The position numbers and the translations under genes are program-made. A model generated the notes under the pieces. That model was not told the DNA's origin and made no database searches. It saw nothing but the letters and a program-made list of their open reading frames with translations. From Acanthaster planci (lineage: Eukaryota > Echinodermata > Asteroidea > Valvatida > Acanthasteridae), in contig NW_019091408.1 in NCBI RefSeq assembly GCF_001949145.1, forward strand, positions 378,702 through 390,861: a stretch of DNA of 12,160 nucleotides, written 5' to 3'. Below, piece by piece: positions 1-7,960 of the stretch (position 1 is its first letter; every line of letters starts with the position of its first letter).

Positions 1-632
1 TCGAGTTGAGATGTTTGACACTTCATGCGCTTCATGACACATCACAGCCTACTGATAAAACACCTACATGCGCCCTCTTGTGGCAAAACTCAGCCGTCCC
101 TTTACTGTCCGACTTTTTATGTAGACTTCAGCATTCAATTCACACATGATGGGGTTTTCTGTCTTCAATGTGAACACAAATGTGACACTAAAATGCAATG
201 CAGGAAGTGGCTATACAAATGAAGGTGCAAAGGGCCCTGGCAGCGAACGGACGCCCTCAACTGGGTGTACGCAGAGCCAATAGGTGTCCATAACCACAGT
301 CCAATCAACCCAATCAGCACATCAGGTAGCAAAGGTGAGTCAGCCAGTTGAAGGTGTTGTCAGATGGTGTATGATACGGAAGGAAGGGCTTGGAATAAGC
401 TGGCCTTCCCTCTAGTGATGATGCAAATGCATTCCTTCGATAAGGGCAAATGGAAAAGGTAGAGGACACCTTGGCTTTAGGCGCCCTCTGTAGACAATTC
501 AGACACAATTCTCCCCTAGCTAAGAACCGAATGTGTAGCAATCTAAAGCTAAACTGGGGCACTGTGGAGGACCCCTGCAATGACGACAGACAGCCCCCAT
601 GGGTCGTTGGTGGGGGAGGGGCACCGTGGGAG
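1..632 (-). other. 3' UTR and downstream flank of the RIM gene
   Basis: This stretch follows the RIM stop codon in the transcript direction. I see no AATAAA or ATTAAA in minus sense close to the stop, so the poly(A) site is either non-canonical or beyond the window edge. Open frames here show no family signature. Fragments such as GCGCCCTCTTGTGGC near 71 and GCGCCCTCTGTAG near 480 resemble a short motif common in metazoan repeats. Confidence 0.45.
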
Positions 633-839
633 CTATTTGGCGCTAGCTAGAGATGTCATGGAGCCCTCTAGCGATGAGATGGAGGCCCGATGGCCATGCA
701 GTTCCGATATGGAGGAGGTGTTGAAGAGTTTGTAGTAGCCGATGATGGGATGAGACAAGTCCAGGTCATCCAGCATGATCTGAGCCACACCCATGAAGAC
801 CTTGCGCTCCATCCGCCCATAATCTGCCCAGACAGTGAT
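633..839 (-). CDS. RIMS: RIM terminal coding exon (C2B end and C-terminal tail)
   Basis: The acceptor CCACTGCCATTTCAG lies above 839; the exon runs 68 codons to TAG at 635-633. It encodes ITVWADYGRMERKVFMGVAQ and IMLDDLDLSHPIIGYYKLF, the last strands of C2B, matching vertebrate VWGDYGRMDHK.FMGVAQILL. The tail is short and ends RASISSLEGSMTSLASAK. RAS.SSLE is the conserved remnant of the vertebrate RIM C-terminus (TRRASQSSLES). Between KLF and this motif the invertebrate protein is several residues shorter than its vertebrate counterparts. Confidence 0.94.
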   Translation of the reverse strand: MTVWADYGRMERKVFMGVAQIMLDDLDLSHPIIGYYKLFNTSSISELHGHRASISSLEGSMTSLASAK

Positions 840-3800
840 CTGAAATGGCAGTGGAAATAAAATATACCTGAAACCAATTCACCAAACTATCTTGTGATGT
901 CCAGTCTAAAAACATGAGTCGCATGTTGCCAGAGCCACTTTTGAGTTAAAGGCCTTTACAAGAACCCTGCACAATGTTAATCAGTGGCAACCTTCAACTT
1001 TTTTATGCCAAACTGACTGATACATCAAAACAAAGAGCTGTTTTTCCTCATTCTGATGCAAACTTAAACAAATTTAATGAGAAAGAAAATGGCCTTAAGG
1101 CTAAATTTGTGGACTCCAATCTCACCTTTTGCTCAGAACATCAATCTACGAACAACCGGTCTGGACCTATTATTTTCTGGTATTTTTGTCTACTTTTTTC
1201 TTGGATTTTGGACTGTATAAGTTTTACTTGTACAGTAACTCAACTACCAAAATGTTACTTTGATAGAGTTCCCAGTTCCTCTGCAACCCATAAATACACA
1301 CCACAAGTGATTTTGCAAAGGTTTTCTCTGGCTAAGTAGAGATGAGAGCCACAGATAGAGATGCTCCCATACTTGGCTAACATCCATCCCCCTTTTTTTA
1401 CCTGGAGTATCTTGTTGCGATAGTCCTCCTCAAACAGTAGCACCTGTTGGTAGAGGGGATTCAGGGTCTTGCGGGCAATCTTGGTTTTCTTCTTACCCAC
1501 ACAGCGCTTGCCGTCCATCAGATACACCTTGACATAGGGCGCTGAAGGACAAAGGGAGGGAGGACCATGACAGACAGGGTGATGGAGTGTCATTTGACAA
1601 GATAGTGATGAGAAGACATTTCACGTTAATAGTTTGTACGAAAACTCTTTACACTGAGCAGCATTCAAGTTACTCTCAGGTGCAAGGACACAGCACAAAC
1701 ATCATGAGCAAAAGAGTGAACCCTTGAAAAAAATTCAAAGCAAAAAGGGGGTCCCATTGTTTTGAGGCAAAGTGTCTGGCAGTATCTGTCATTCACAGGC
1801 ACTGACATGTTGTCATTATCCCTCTCACCGGGCTCACAACATGTGAATATCACTGAGACCATTCCAGCTCCCTGGGGAATATATCAGCCAGGTGGAACCA
1901 TTTCATGTGCCAACAGCTAAGACACAGTAACCCTCTGTCCTCACAAGTACCCCTTTACAGTCCTGGGTGGCAAGAGAGGCACATACGGGTGAAGTGACTT
2001 GCCAGAGATCACAACATGTAACCACCTGCTAGGATTTGAACATCCGACCCTCTGATCAGAGGCTACACCCTCACCCACTGGGCCACACGTCCCCTGTAAC
2101 ATACATGGCAATATGAAATTAAGGGGCCAATTTCATACAACTACTAAGGACAGATATTCATCAAGCACAAAATATATGCTAGCTAAAAAGGTTACCGGCT
2201 ACAAAGACATGCTAAGTACTCCAAATTGGTTGCCAGCTGATTTTTGCTAACATCTGCTTAGTGGTAATGTCTGTGTGCAGCTCTACGTGAACTTGAGGCT
2301 GGTAAGCTGTGTCCAATAAGTAAATATTTTCTATGTTTAGCCAATTTCTCTACTTAAGAAGCCCCATGAAAATAGTCCCTATCTGGGTGTCCAACCTGGG
2401 AAAATAATAAGCAGTTTGCAAACCAGTGCTGCAGTCCAGCCCTTTCCAAAATCTAGTCCCAAGTCCTTTCAAAAGACCAGTCACTAGTAACAGGGTGAAC
2501 AGTGACAAAGGAATGCTTTTGTCACAGTTAATTTCAATGGCTTATGACTTAGCTTTAAGACTAGATGACTTGTGATGGACTTGCAGGGACATGTGATGGA
2601 CTCAACTGCAACACTTGTGGATGACACACAACTCACCAGGAGGGACCTTGGAGACCGACTTCGAGATCAGCCCCCGGGCCCGGATGATCTCCACCTCCAG
2701 CTTGCCCCTCTTGTCCTCCAGGCCTACTTGGATGTCCCCCAGGCAGGGCGAGCCCAGCACCTGCCTCCCCACCAGCTGGGCAGGGCCAAGCCCCTCCAGG
2801 AAGCCGTCAAACTGGCCCTCAGGGCCCAAGCGGAAGTTGCCGGGTAGCCACAGTCTTGAGGAGGAAAAAATAGCAAGAGACAGAAAAAGTTTGATCAAAC
2901 GGCCACTGGTGGTTGGTCTGTGGCATACCTGTTGCCTGTGCAGTAATATTGAAGGGCGAACATTGCTATTTAAATTACGGTCAAAATTCATCAAGATAAG
3001 TCACAATCATAGCTCCCAAATGTAACATATATACAACTGGTAAAATGGCCCCAAACGTAATCTGTAAGGCTTTATCCCAGATATAGTTGCTTAGACTAGT
3101 TAACAGAGATGGGTTTCTGCTGCTGACTGTTTCAGCTGGTGATCATAGGTTGAGCATTGTGGCAATTGGTTGTCATTGGAGAAGCATAGCCTTTGATTCT
3201 GTTCATCTTTATGATGCAAGGAATATTAGTGCTCAGATTTCATAAAATGAGTCTTAGGCAAATCCTTCTCTGCAACTTCAATCTTAGTTTGCATAAGAAA
3301 GGGTACACCGAGCTCTTTATTTGGATGTATGACAGTTTCGCAGAGGAAAAAACGTTGAAGGTTCCTATCATTTTATATTGTGCCAGATTCTTTCATAAGC
3401 CTTTAACTCAAAGGGGCTCTGGCAACTTGTGACAGGTTTGGTTCGACTGGGTCATATTTTTGAGTTTCCTGTGAGCCAAAGCATGCCCTAACTTGTGGCT
3501 CAACTTTAGATTGGAAAACTTGTAACTGATTAACTTGAGAACCTAACAACCTTGATGAGAAGTCCATGGGTAGATCAATACTGTGAAAGCTTGTAACTAC
3601 TCACTGGCTTGAGCTGTCACTGCTAAAACTGCAGACACTGCCGTCCGTGCTCTCTCGGCTGGCTTGCTTCTGTAGACGATTCCTCATCTCAGCAGCTAGA
3701 CCGACCTCTTCACTACGTACTATACTGCTCCTTGGCTTCTTGCCTGTAAGATGAAAAGAGTTGTTGGGAGATAAAAGAAATCCAATGAACATTACTCAAC

Positions 3801-4604
3801 ATGTTCAGCAAATTTAGCGGATTTAAACTTGACAGAGCGAGCATTTAACTTTAAAGAATACTAACTGCACAAGGGTGAACAAAATTTTAGCATTATTTCT
3901 TTAAAATTGAGTCCAGCACAGCTGCGCAAGGTTGAGCTGAGTCTTGCAAAGCTGAGTGAAGTGGAGCTGAGCAAAGCTGAGTTGCACTAAACCAAGCCAT
4001 GCTAAGCAATGCTGTGAGTGGGGCCTGGGCAAACTGAGTCTAGCCAAGCTAAGCAAAGAGATGCCAGAGGAGAGAAGCTGTACCTAGACAAAATAGCACT
4101 GCAAGAGCCCAATCAAGTTGAGTAAGGCTGAACAAAGTCAAGCTCAGCCAAGCCATAGCAAGCCCATTTCAGCTGAGTCAATCTGAACTGAGACAAGTCA
4201 TGCCAAGCTGAGCCTGTAAAATAAAGCCCAGTCGAGCCACACTCTGAGGAACCAAGCCTGACCAAGCCAAGCCAAACAAAACTTTGCCAAGCCAAGCTGA
4301 ACCAGGCCAGGTATAGCCCAAATCCTAACCTAGCCTAGTATCACAGCCAACCAGCAACACAACAGTCTTGTTCAAACGCGACCAACACCCTACCTGCCAA
4401 ATTGGACGTGCTGTTACTCTTCTTGGACAGACCCACAAGTGACGCCATCTTGTACCCGATGCTTGCTCGACGTTTCTTGCCCTCTTGGATGTTTGTGTCA
4501 GCTGCCGAATCTGATATACTGCCCTCGTTCCGATCATACGTGTACATATCAGCACTACTGTTGCTTCGATTCAGTGGTTTCTTCACGGGAGCAGACTCTT
4601 GCAT
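633..4604 (-). CDS. RIMS: RIM (regulating synaptic membrane exocytosis) C-terminal/gamma-RIM-like protein, five exons
   Basis: Joined coding exons 4604-4394, 3743-3605, 2854-2637, 1541-1402 and 839-633 give 304 codons plus TAG, with every intron GT/AG and all phases compatible. RIM proteins are presynaptic active-zone scaffolds that organise vesicle priming and Ca2+ channels. The C-terminal C2B domain binds PI(4,5)P2 and partners such as liprin-alpha. Visible in order: Ser-rich N-terminus (1-40), basic KKRRASIG (43-50), VGLSKKS..STS (57-67), QASRESTDGS (97-106), GLGPAQLVGRQ (138-148), and C2B (about 158-277) with GKLEVEIIRARGL, PYVKVYL, KKKTKIARKTL and DYGRM. The Asp residues that bind Ca2+ in classical C2 loops are absent, as known for RIM C2B. 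Met at 4604 has A at -3; the total length fits vertebrate RIMS3 (about 308 aa). The exon is also open upstream to its acceptor, so a longer RIM isoform reading through here is equally possible. Family assignment is firm; the start is inference. Confidence 0.9.
840..1401 (-). other. Last RIM intron
   Basis: This 562-nt phase-0 intron lies between exon 4 (donor at 1401) and the terminal exon (acceptor at 840). It is AT-rich and I see no repeat or RNA gene in it. A 121-codon plus-strand open frame inside it has no recognisable signature. Confidence 0.8.
1402..1541 (-). CDS. RIMS: RIM exon 4 of the model (C2B core)
   Basis: The acceptor CTTTGTCCTTCAG lies above 1541 and the donor GTAAAA follows 1402. 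The exon is 140 nt, phase 1 in and phase 0 out. It encodes PYVKVYLMDGKRCVGKKKTK and IARKTLNPLYQQVLLFEEDY, then RNKILQ. The polybasic GKKKTKIARK strand corresponds to the RIM C2B surface known to bind PI(4,5)P2. NPLYQQ is the strongly conserved C2 motif. The sequence clearly matches the vertebrate segment AKKKTKIARKTLDPLYQQ. Confidence 0.95.
1932..2095 (-). mobile_element. tRNA-derived SINE, minus orientation
   Basis: On the minus strand the head reads GGGACGTGTGGCCCAGTGGG. It contains TGGCCCAGTGGG (2085-2074), a full match to the Pol III A box TRGCNNAGYNGG. GGATGTTCAAATCC (2045-2032) is a B-box-like element about 28 nt later. A short anticodon-like stem (CCTCTGATCAGAGG) lies between them. The body continues with TCTGGCAAGTCACTTCACCC, then CACCCAGGACTGTAAAGGGG and TAC, the pattern of SINE tails in several invertebrate deuterostomes. 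GTAAC at 1927-1931 and 2096-2100 may be a 5-bp target-site duplication. It sits in RIM intron 3. The family name is not certain. Confidence 0.75.
2121..2382. mobile_element. MITE-like element with imperfect terminal inverted repeats
   Basis: The left end AAGGGGCCAATTTCAT (from 2121) pairs imperfectly with the right end, whose reverse complement reads ATAGGGACTATTTTCAT. The similarity continues inward as CTACTAAG against CTTCTTAAG. The interior is rich in CTTAG/CTAAG steps and carries two related inverted blocks (GGTTACCGGCTAC and GAGGCTGGTAAGC). There is no open reading frame of transposase size, so it would be non-autonomous. No target-site duplication is obvious. It lies in RIM intron 3, next to the SINE. 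Confidence 0.4.
2473..2529 (-). repeat. Dispersed repeat copy, inverted relative to 5551-5605
   Basis: The reverse complement contains CCTGTTACTAGTGACTGG and flanks that match 5551-5605 with few differences, including a shared AACTGT.ACAAA.GCATT lead. It lies within RIM intron 3, close to the exon 3 donor. Towards lower coordinates it decays into degenerate GGACTT/GGACTAG units. Confidence 0.7.
2637..2854 (-). CDS. RIMS: RIM exon 3 of the model (GLGPAQLVGRQ and first C2B strands)
   Basis: The acceptor TTTTTTCCTCCTCAAG lies above 2854 and the donor GTGAGT follows 2637. The exon is 218 nt, phase 2 in and phase 1 out. It encodes FRLGPEGQFDGFLEGLGPAQ, then LVGRQVLGSP and GDIQVGLEDKRGKLEVEIIR, nearly collinear with the vertebrate RIM segment leading into C2B. 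It ends in loop 1 of the C2 domain at SKVPP, where a Ca2+-binding C2 domain would carry acidic ligands. This is the most GC-rich coding exon and stands out from its AT-rich introns. Confidence 0.93.
2855..3604 (-). other. RIM intron 2
   Basis: A 750-nt intron between the GTGAGT donor of the QASRESTDGS exon and the pyrimidine-rich acceptor of exon 3. I see ordinary AT-rich sequence with no RNA gene, repeat array or conserved coding frame. Confidence 0.75.
3605..3743 (-). CDS. RIMS: RIM exon 2 of the model (QASRESTDGS segment)
   Basis: The acceptor CATCTTACAG lies just above 3743 and the donor GTGAGT follows 3605. The 139-nt exon starts with two bases finishing a Gly codon and ends in phase 2. 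It encodes KKPRSSIVRSEEVGLAAEMR and RNRLQKQASRESTDGS, followed by a Ser-rich run. The AxEMRxxxxxQASRESTDGS pattern is a hallmark of RIM1, RIM2, RIM3 and RIM4 between the basic linker and C2B. Open reading continues only to a TGA made by the donor itself, which supports splicing at CCA|GTGAGT. Confidence 0.9.
3907..4325. repeat. Degenerate pentamer-type low-complexity repeat (GCTGA / CCAAG) in RIM intron 1
   Basis: About 420 nt are built from loosely tandem 5-10 nt units: AAGCTGAG, GAGCTGAG, CAAGCCA, CTAAGCAA and variants. Spacing often falls on multiples of five. The left part favours AGCTGAG, the right part CCAAGCCAAG. Minus-strand frames through it look open only because of the skewed composition (protein-like strings rich in W, L, G, S). 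It fills most of the intron between the first two exons of the model, close to the exon 1 donor. Confidence 0.75.
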
Positions 4605-4620
4605 TTTCGCGGTAAAGGCA
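4394..4620 (-). CDS. RIMS: RIM exon 1 of the model (Ser-rich and KKRRASIG linker, candidate start)
   Basis: The acceptor reads TTTTCTTCTCCACAG just above 4620; the donor GTAGGG follows 4394 and leaves phase 1. The reading frame begins with one base that completes a codon (phase 2 acceptor), then five residues, then ATG at 4604-4602. It encodes a Ser/Asn/Asp-rich segment and then KKRRASIGYKMASLVGLS, matching the linker that precedes the C2B region in all RIMs. The frame stays open to the acceptor, so this can be an internal exon of a long RIM. If an upstream exon is non-coding, the ATG gives a gamma-RIM-like start. The KRRAS and KKSNSTS runs look like basophilic kinase sites; that is inference only. 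Confidence 0.85.
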
Positions 4621-5550
4621 CTGTGGAGAAGAAAACAAAGGATTTACGAAATGTGTCATAATGATTTACATAATGTTGGAGAGCGCTGAATTTGCATTAT
4701 GGGAGTCGTAGTGTTGTGTGGGAGTGATTTCCAAGAACTCTCAATACCAACAGTATTTAAAATTCAGCACGACCTCATGTTTTTTAATTCAGTGTGTTTC
4801 AATTTTATGATTCCATGTCCTTGCATACTTTCATGTGCTGCTGGTATGGTTTGTCAAAAATATCTGTGAGTGACAGTCTTCCTTGATGTAGGTATAATCC
4901 AGACAGGCCTTTCTACATAACAGCCACATATTTATTTTCTGTTAATTTCTAATTTTAAACTCATGCATGTTTAAAATATGGTATGAGGTACACTGTACCA
5001 GTAGACAGCCCGACAAAAAAAAATGGTACATGTACATGTATCTGTAACAGGATTTACATTTTGTGATTTGCATGTGCGTAGACACTAAGGCATCGGGGGC
5101 TGTGAGTAGCAATCAAATGATGTGTCAATTGATCGAAACAGCGAGACTGTTGCTATCGGGTACATGATATCACAATACAAAAATCTGTGTCACAATTACT
5201 TGGCTATGGAAAGCTCTGACAAAAGAACAGACTACTGAGTCTTGAAATTATGAACAAAAATTGGCCACTTAAAAAAAACCAGATACTTCTGAAATGGATG
5301 GTGACATCACATTAAAAGCACTGTTGTCACTTTCAAAGAAATGTAACCACTAGTAAATAAAAACCCCAAAGCAGGTGCCCCGCAGGTGGGTAATGCAGAA
5401 ATGTTGTACGCCTGCTATAGATTTCTTGTCATAAATTATGCACATTTCAGTATACTGTCACTAGTGTTGTAGTCGAGATCCCTTGAGATGATCACAAGAC
5501 CAACACAAGACTTTAAGTCTACAAAATTCAAGAAAAACGCCATTCAAATG
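4621..5550. other. AT-rich intergenic or intronic sequence, no gene seen
   Basis: Upstream of the first RIM exon in the window. It contains the polypyrimidine tract of the acceptor, a TGGTACATGTACATGTA palindromic run near 5023-5040 and short A-runs. GTAGTCGAGATC..CACAAGACCAACACAAGAC at about 5471-5515 appears related, in inverse sense, to the end of the tandem repeat beyond 5593. No exon is recognisable on either strand. Confidence 0.6.
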
Positions 5551-5605
5551 AACTGTAACAAAGGCATTTTAGTCAGTGTTCAACCTGTTACTAGTGACTG
5601 GTCTT
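5551..5605 (+). repeat. Dispersed repeat copy, partner of 2473-2529
   Basis: AACTGTAACAAAGGCATT followed by GTCAGTGTTCAACCTG and TTACTAGTGACTGGTCTT matches the reverse complement of the copy inside RIM intron 3. The copy leads directly into the GGTCTT-rich tandem array, so both belong to one larger repeat unit. Confidence 0.7.
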
Positions 5606-5773
5606 GAGACTGGTCTTGTAACTGATCTTATGCTGGCCTTATGTCTGGTCTTATGACTAATCTTCATCTGGTCATGTGACTGGTCTTGTAACTGATCTTA
5701 TGCCTGGCCTTACATCTGGTCTTATAACTTACTTCATCTGGCCTTGAGACTGGTCTTGTATTTGGTCTTGCTT
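5593..5773 (+). repeat. Higher-order tandem repeat, 70-bp period built from about 12-bp monomers
   Basis: The phrase GACTGGTCTTGTA begins at 5608, 5678 and 5748, exactly 70 bp apart. Each 70-bp unit is made of six degenerate monomers of the type (A/T)CTGGTCTTATG, one of them shortened to 9 bp (ACTTACTTC-like). The third unit is truncated. The end, TTGGTCTTGCTTAA, is an inverted match of sequence near 5499-5515, so the array may be the inside of a longer inverted-repeat element. Confidence 0.85.
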
Positions 5774-6656
5774 AAAATACTGCCAATAATACAAATTTAT
5801 ATTTCAAACCAGTGGCACTGTCCCATCCCCACAGAAAGAACTGGAAAATGGGCAAGTGTAGGTGACCCGACCATTCCTTTCTGAATTCCAGTGACAAGTT
5901 TATATCCAGGGTTAGTTTGGTCGACTGACATGTGCCGATCACTTCAAACATGCTCTGAGAGAGAAAAGTCAAAGCCACACTGTGCTTTAAATAAACCAAT
6001 GCTAATTACCATAACATATTGAAAATTGAAATTTGTATCAGTTATGCAGGGCCAAGGTTATGCTTAGAAATTGGAATGTGGACATTTAAATTTTTATTGA
6101 AGAGTTTAATTCCCACACACTTTTCTAATTCGAGTAATAATCAGTTTGCAATTTGCATTACTTTACTTTCATGAAAATAATTGGCCATGCATCCTTCAAA
6201 CAAATCCTAAATTTAACAACCAGAGTAAGAGGAATAAAATGGACAAGGCAACAACTAAAAGGAAACATCTGATTATAAAGTACAAGCACCCAAGTCTAAA
6301 CACACACAAATATGCGCCTGAAAATGCAGCATTGTAAACTCTTCATCAGTTAAAAAGCCAACTGAAGAAGGTATTTGTCTCAGATTTTCATTTCAAAATT
6401 GAAGCGATTTTAACTGACAAATTTTGAGATATAACTTGTTCCATTGTTCTGGAGCCATTTATGAAAACAGTTATCTAGAAGGTAAAATAGTACTACGGTA
6501 CAAAATGAAAACGATAAACACTTCATAACCACCTGTATAGAGCAAAGGTTGGTATGTTTTCCTTGGAACACTGGATATGAAGTACCCATTCCCTATAGCC
6601 GTATGTTTGAAAGGTTTTGAAACTTGAACAATACAGATACAACAATGAGTAATTTT
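5774..6656. other. AT-rich non-coding stretch
   Basis: I find no exon signature, RNA gene or tandem repeat here. Frames on both strands are short and of biased composition. Confidence 0.55.
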
Positions 6657-6814
6657 GGGCCTGTTTGTTTCATGTGGATCCAGATTGCAATCAGTGATCC
6701 CAAGTTACCAGTACTTTACTAGAACCAGATCTTACCTCATAGTTGGAGTGAAACAGCAATGCCAGCAATGGGATCATTAAGCAAGATCCTGATCCATGTC
6801 AAACTAACAGGCCC
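6657..6814. mobile_element. 158-bp MITE-like element with about 45-bp terminal inverted repeats
   Basis: The left end GGGCCTGTTTGTTTCATGTG and the reverse complement of the right end, GGGCCTGTTAGTTTGACATG, agree closely. Pairing continues through GGATC and on to TGATCCCA on both arms. The interior has no coding frame. Flanks (AATTTT on the left, TTCAAG on the right) show no clear target-site duplication beyond a possible TT. The superfamily cannot be assigned. Confidence 0.75.
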
Positions 6815-7660
6815 TTCAAGTCACATTACTAGCTGTCTACATCATGAGCTTTAGCTTGTATAAACTCCACCAAAGGTAAGGTCATGACAAAAACAGTGAG
6901 TTCAGCTTTTACAGTTACAGGAACAAAAACAAACCACAATTTAACTTACCATTTTTCTCTCACACATGGTTGATCAGATACCCACTAAATGTCAACTCAA
7001 CAAGAGCACAGGCTTTTCAAAATGCACCCCTAATGTTGTCTAATCCTTCAAGTCTACAGAACGCTATCACATCTATCCACTGCTCCCACATGTGCCATTG
7101 TCACAGTTTGTATCAAGGTAGACACTGCCAATAAACCTGACAAGTCGTATGTCACATCACAACCCCCCAAACTTATGAAACAGAACCGCTGCGCACGGGC
7201 TAAGGCTGGAGTTAACATACAGAATTCCCAACTACTCAACATAAATGAGGCAAAAAACGTTGTACATGTATGTACGTGTACATGCACAAACACAGGTTTG
7301 CTTTTTTAAAACAGAAACCAATGTGGGAACTGGAATATTAAAAAGGTCCATTTACATAAAGCACATAGCGTTAATGGATAGCAGTGGGTAATTTACTGGC
7401 AGTGCATTTTTGCTGGTAGATGACAAAGCCATTACTATTTGGACTGTACCAGTTTACCAAATAAGAAATTGAAAGATAGGAATTTTATTTATTTCCCCCA
7501 AGCTCTGCTTACATGTATTAACAAAGCATCTACAAGTACATTATTTACAGCAACTCTATGCTGATTTGTTATCCACATTTCATTGACAACATTTTATAAG
7601 CTTAAGATTCCTTAAATCTATAACGTAACTACCCAATCATCTATCTACGTCATTACTTAC
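6815..7660. other. AT-rich non-coding stretch
   Basis: No exon or RNA gene is recognised. It includes an ATGTATGTACGTGTACATGC run near 7265-7285 and scattered ACATGTA words. A minus-strand frame at 7054-7293 has no family signature. Confidence 0.5.
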
Positions 7661-7960
7661 ATCTCTTCACGTCTCACCGTTCATTCACATTTGCCTTTTC
7701 AGCTCTCCTGGTTTCTACTTCCTGAGACGAAACCATTTGTCAGCATCATGAGATACTTTCAATTGGGGCAAATCGTTCGTTGCCATTCCGAGCGGTGACG
7801 CAGGTTCGCTCGAATCCATGGCGTGACGTGGGCCGGTCTGGTGCACGGACTGGGACAGTCTGGTAACGGCCCCGGTGACAGACGATGGGGTCACTCTGCA
7901 AGTTTGTTTGGACACGACTGGTGATAACAAGGGCTTACCCAGAAACATGGTTTGTGAGAG
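7661..7960 (-). promoter_or_regulatory. CpG-rich patch next to a strong minus-strand donor; candidate promoter or 5' non-coding exon
   Basis: Between about 7765 and 7920 some 15 CpG dinucleotides occur in 155 bp, far denser than the surrounding DNA. A minus-strand donor GAT|GTAAGT follows 7661. The patch holds GCCATGG at 7816-7822, and the frame from that ATG is short and ends in TAG before the donor, so as an exon it would be 5' UTR with an upstream ORF. It lies about 3 kb upstream of the first RIM exon on the same strand. The link to RIM is inference; an unrelated repeat is possible. Confidence 0.3.

Noticed and set aside
974-1339. 121-codon plus-strand open frame
   Set aside because: It lies inside a RIM intron, has no domain signature and crosses AT-rich sequence; likely chance.
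2024-2094. Functional tRNA gene
   Set aside because: A and B boxes are present but the acceptor stem does not close and SINE body and tail sequence follow.
2572-3025. Overlapping plus-strand open frames of 91 and 136 codons
   Set aside because: They are antisense shadows of the GC-rich RIM exon at 2637-2854.
3907-4325. Immunoglobulin class-switch region
   Set aside because: The resemblance is only to AGCT-rich pentamers; the block is inside a RIM intron and nothing immunoglobulin-like is present.
4402-4689. 95-codon plus-strand open frame
   Set aside because: Antisense shadow of the RIM exon 4394-4620, running on into the intron.
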